31,305 nucleotides of DNA, taken from Prevotella sp. UBA746. Lineage in GTDB: Bacteria > Bacteroidota > Bacteroidia > Bacteroidales > Bacteroidaceae. Location of the stretch: contig DBKQ01000047.1 in assembly GCA_002298545.1 (NCBI GenBank), positions 1-31,305 of the forward strand. The letters are read 5' to 3'. Position 1 is the first letter of the stretch, and every line of letters begins with the position of its first letter. This document shows positions 31,179 to 31,305 of this stretch, piece by piece. Made by a program: the position numbers and the translations under genes. The notes under the pieces were generated by a model. The model did not search any database. It was given only the letters and a program-made list of their open reading frames with translations, and had not been told where the DNA came from.

Positions 31179-31305
31179 ATAATAATACTTAATATCTGTA
31201 GCTCATTATCAATAAAAATATATTATCTTTGCATAAGATAAGCTGCATCTCAGCAATAAATCCAAACAAGTTTGGCTTGTATTGCATTCGATTTGCATTA
31301 TCTTT

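Noticed and set aside
1..31305. CRISPR arrays, tRNA or rRNA genes
   Set aside because: No regularly spaced long direct repeats and no cloverleaf or rRNA-like sequence were seen in the intergenic regions.

Overview
The window is a piece of a Bacteroidales chromosome, most likely Prevotella or a close relative. The evidence is moderate GC, promoters of the Bacteroidetes type (TTTG, about 20 nt, TAnnTTTG), mostly weak or absent Shine-Dalgarno sequences, and families typical of the phylum: DUF3256, DUF4468, Porin_10-like barrel, fused NfnAB, bifunctional HisB, PPi-dependent phosphofructokinase. The genus is an inference from style, not from a search.

Layout. (1) 1-1250: end of an integrative element. 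A tyrosine recombinase gene lies on the minus strand just beyond the 3' end of mnmE, next to a strong inverted repeat. Its 3' part stops resembling an integrase inside the catalytic HxxR box. (2) 1270-5715: mnmE on minus, then divergently an ATP-grasp-like protein and a secreted GH43 glycosidase, ending in a shared terminator. (3) 5722-18499: a long minus-strand run of mainly envelope genes: MltG, a nucleoside phosphorylase, a PD40-like secreted protein, a LolC/E-type permease, an aminotransferase, a large porin, a small membrane protein, a DUF4468 protein, a lipoprotein amidase with golvesin-like and FN3 domains, an acyltransferase, and a small hypothetical protein. (4) 18800-24026: plus-strand PPi-PFK, a membrane-anchored GH25 lysozyme, and a fused NfnA-NfnB electron-bifurcating transhydrogenase. 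(5) 24249-25003: the rplU-rpmA operon on minus. (6) 25100-25820: an apparently decayed accessory island. It has a start-less helix-turn-helix fragment, a dense array of GTGTTTCA/TGAAACAC sites, and a broken ORF that weakly resembles the N-terminal domain of Bacteroidetes VirE/BT4734-like proteins. (7) 26057-31148: a DUF3256 protein, then hisH-hisA-hisF on plus facing hisB on minus, and an integral membrane protein.

How it fits together: most of the window is core metabolism and envelope upkeep (peptidoglycan cleavage, lipoprotein export, porin, histidine biosynthesis, redox balancing, glycolysis). Two places are accessory: the mnmE-linked element end at the left edge, and the site array with gene remnants at 25.1-25.8 kb. 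The site array is the most unusual structure in the window and the best candidate for something undescribed.
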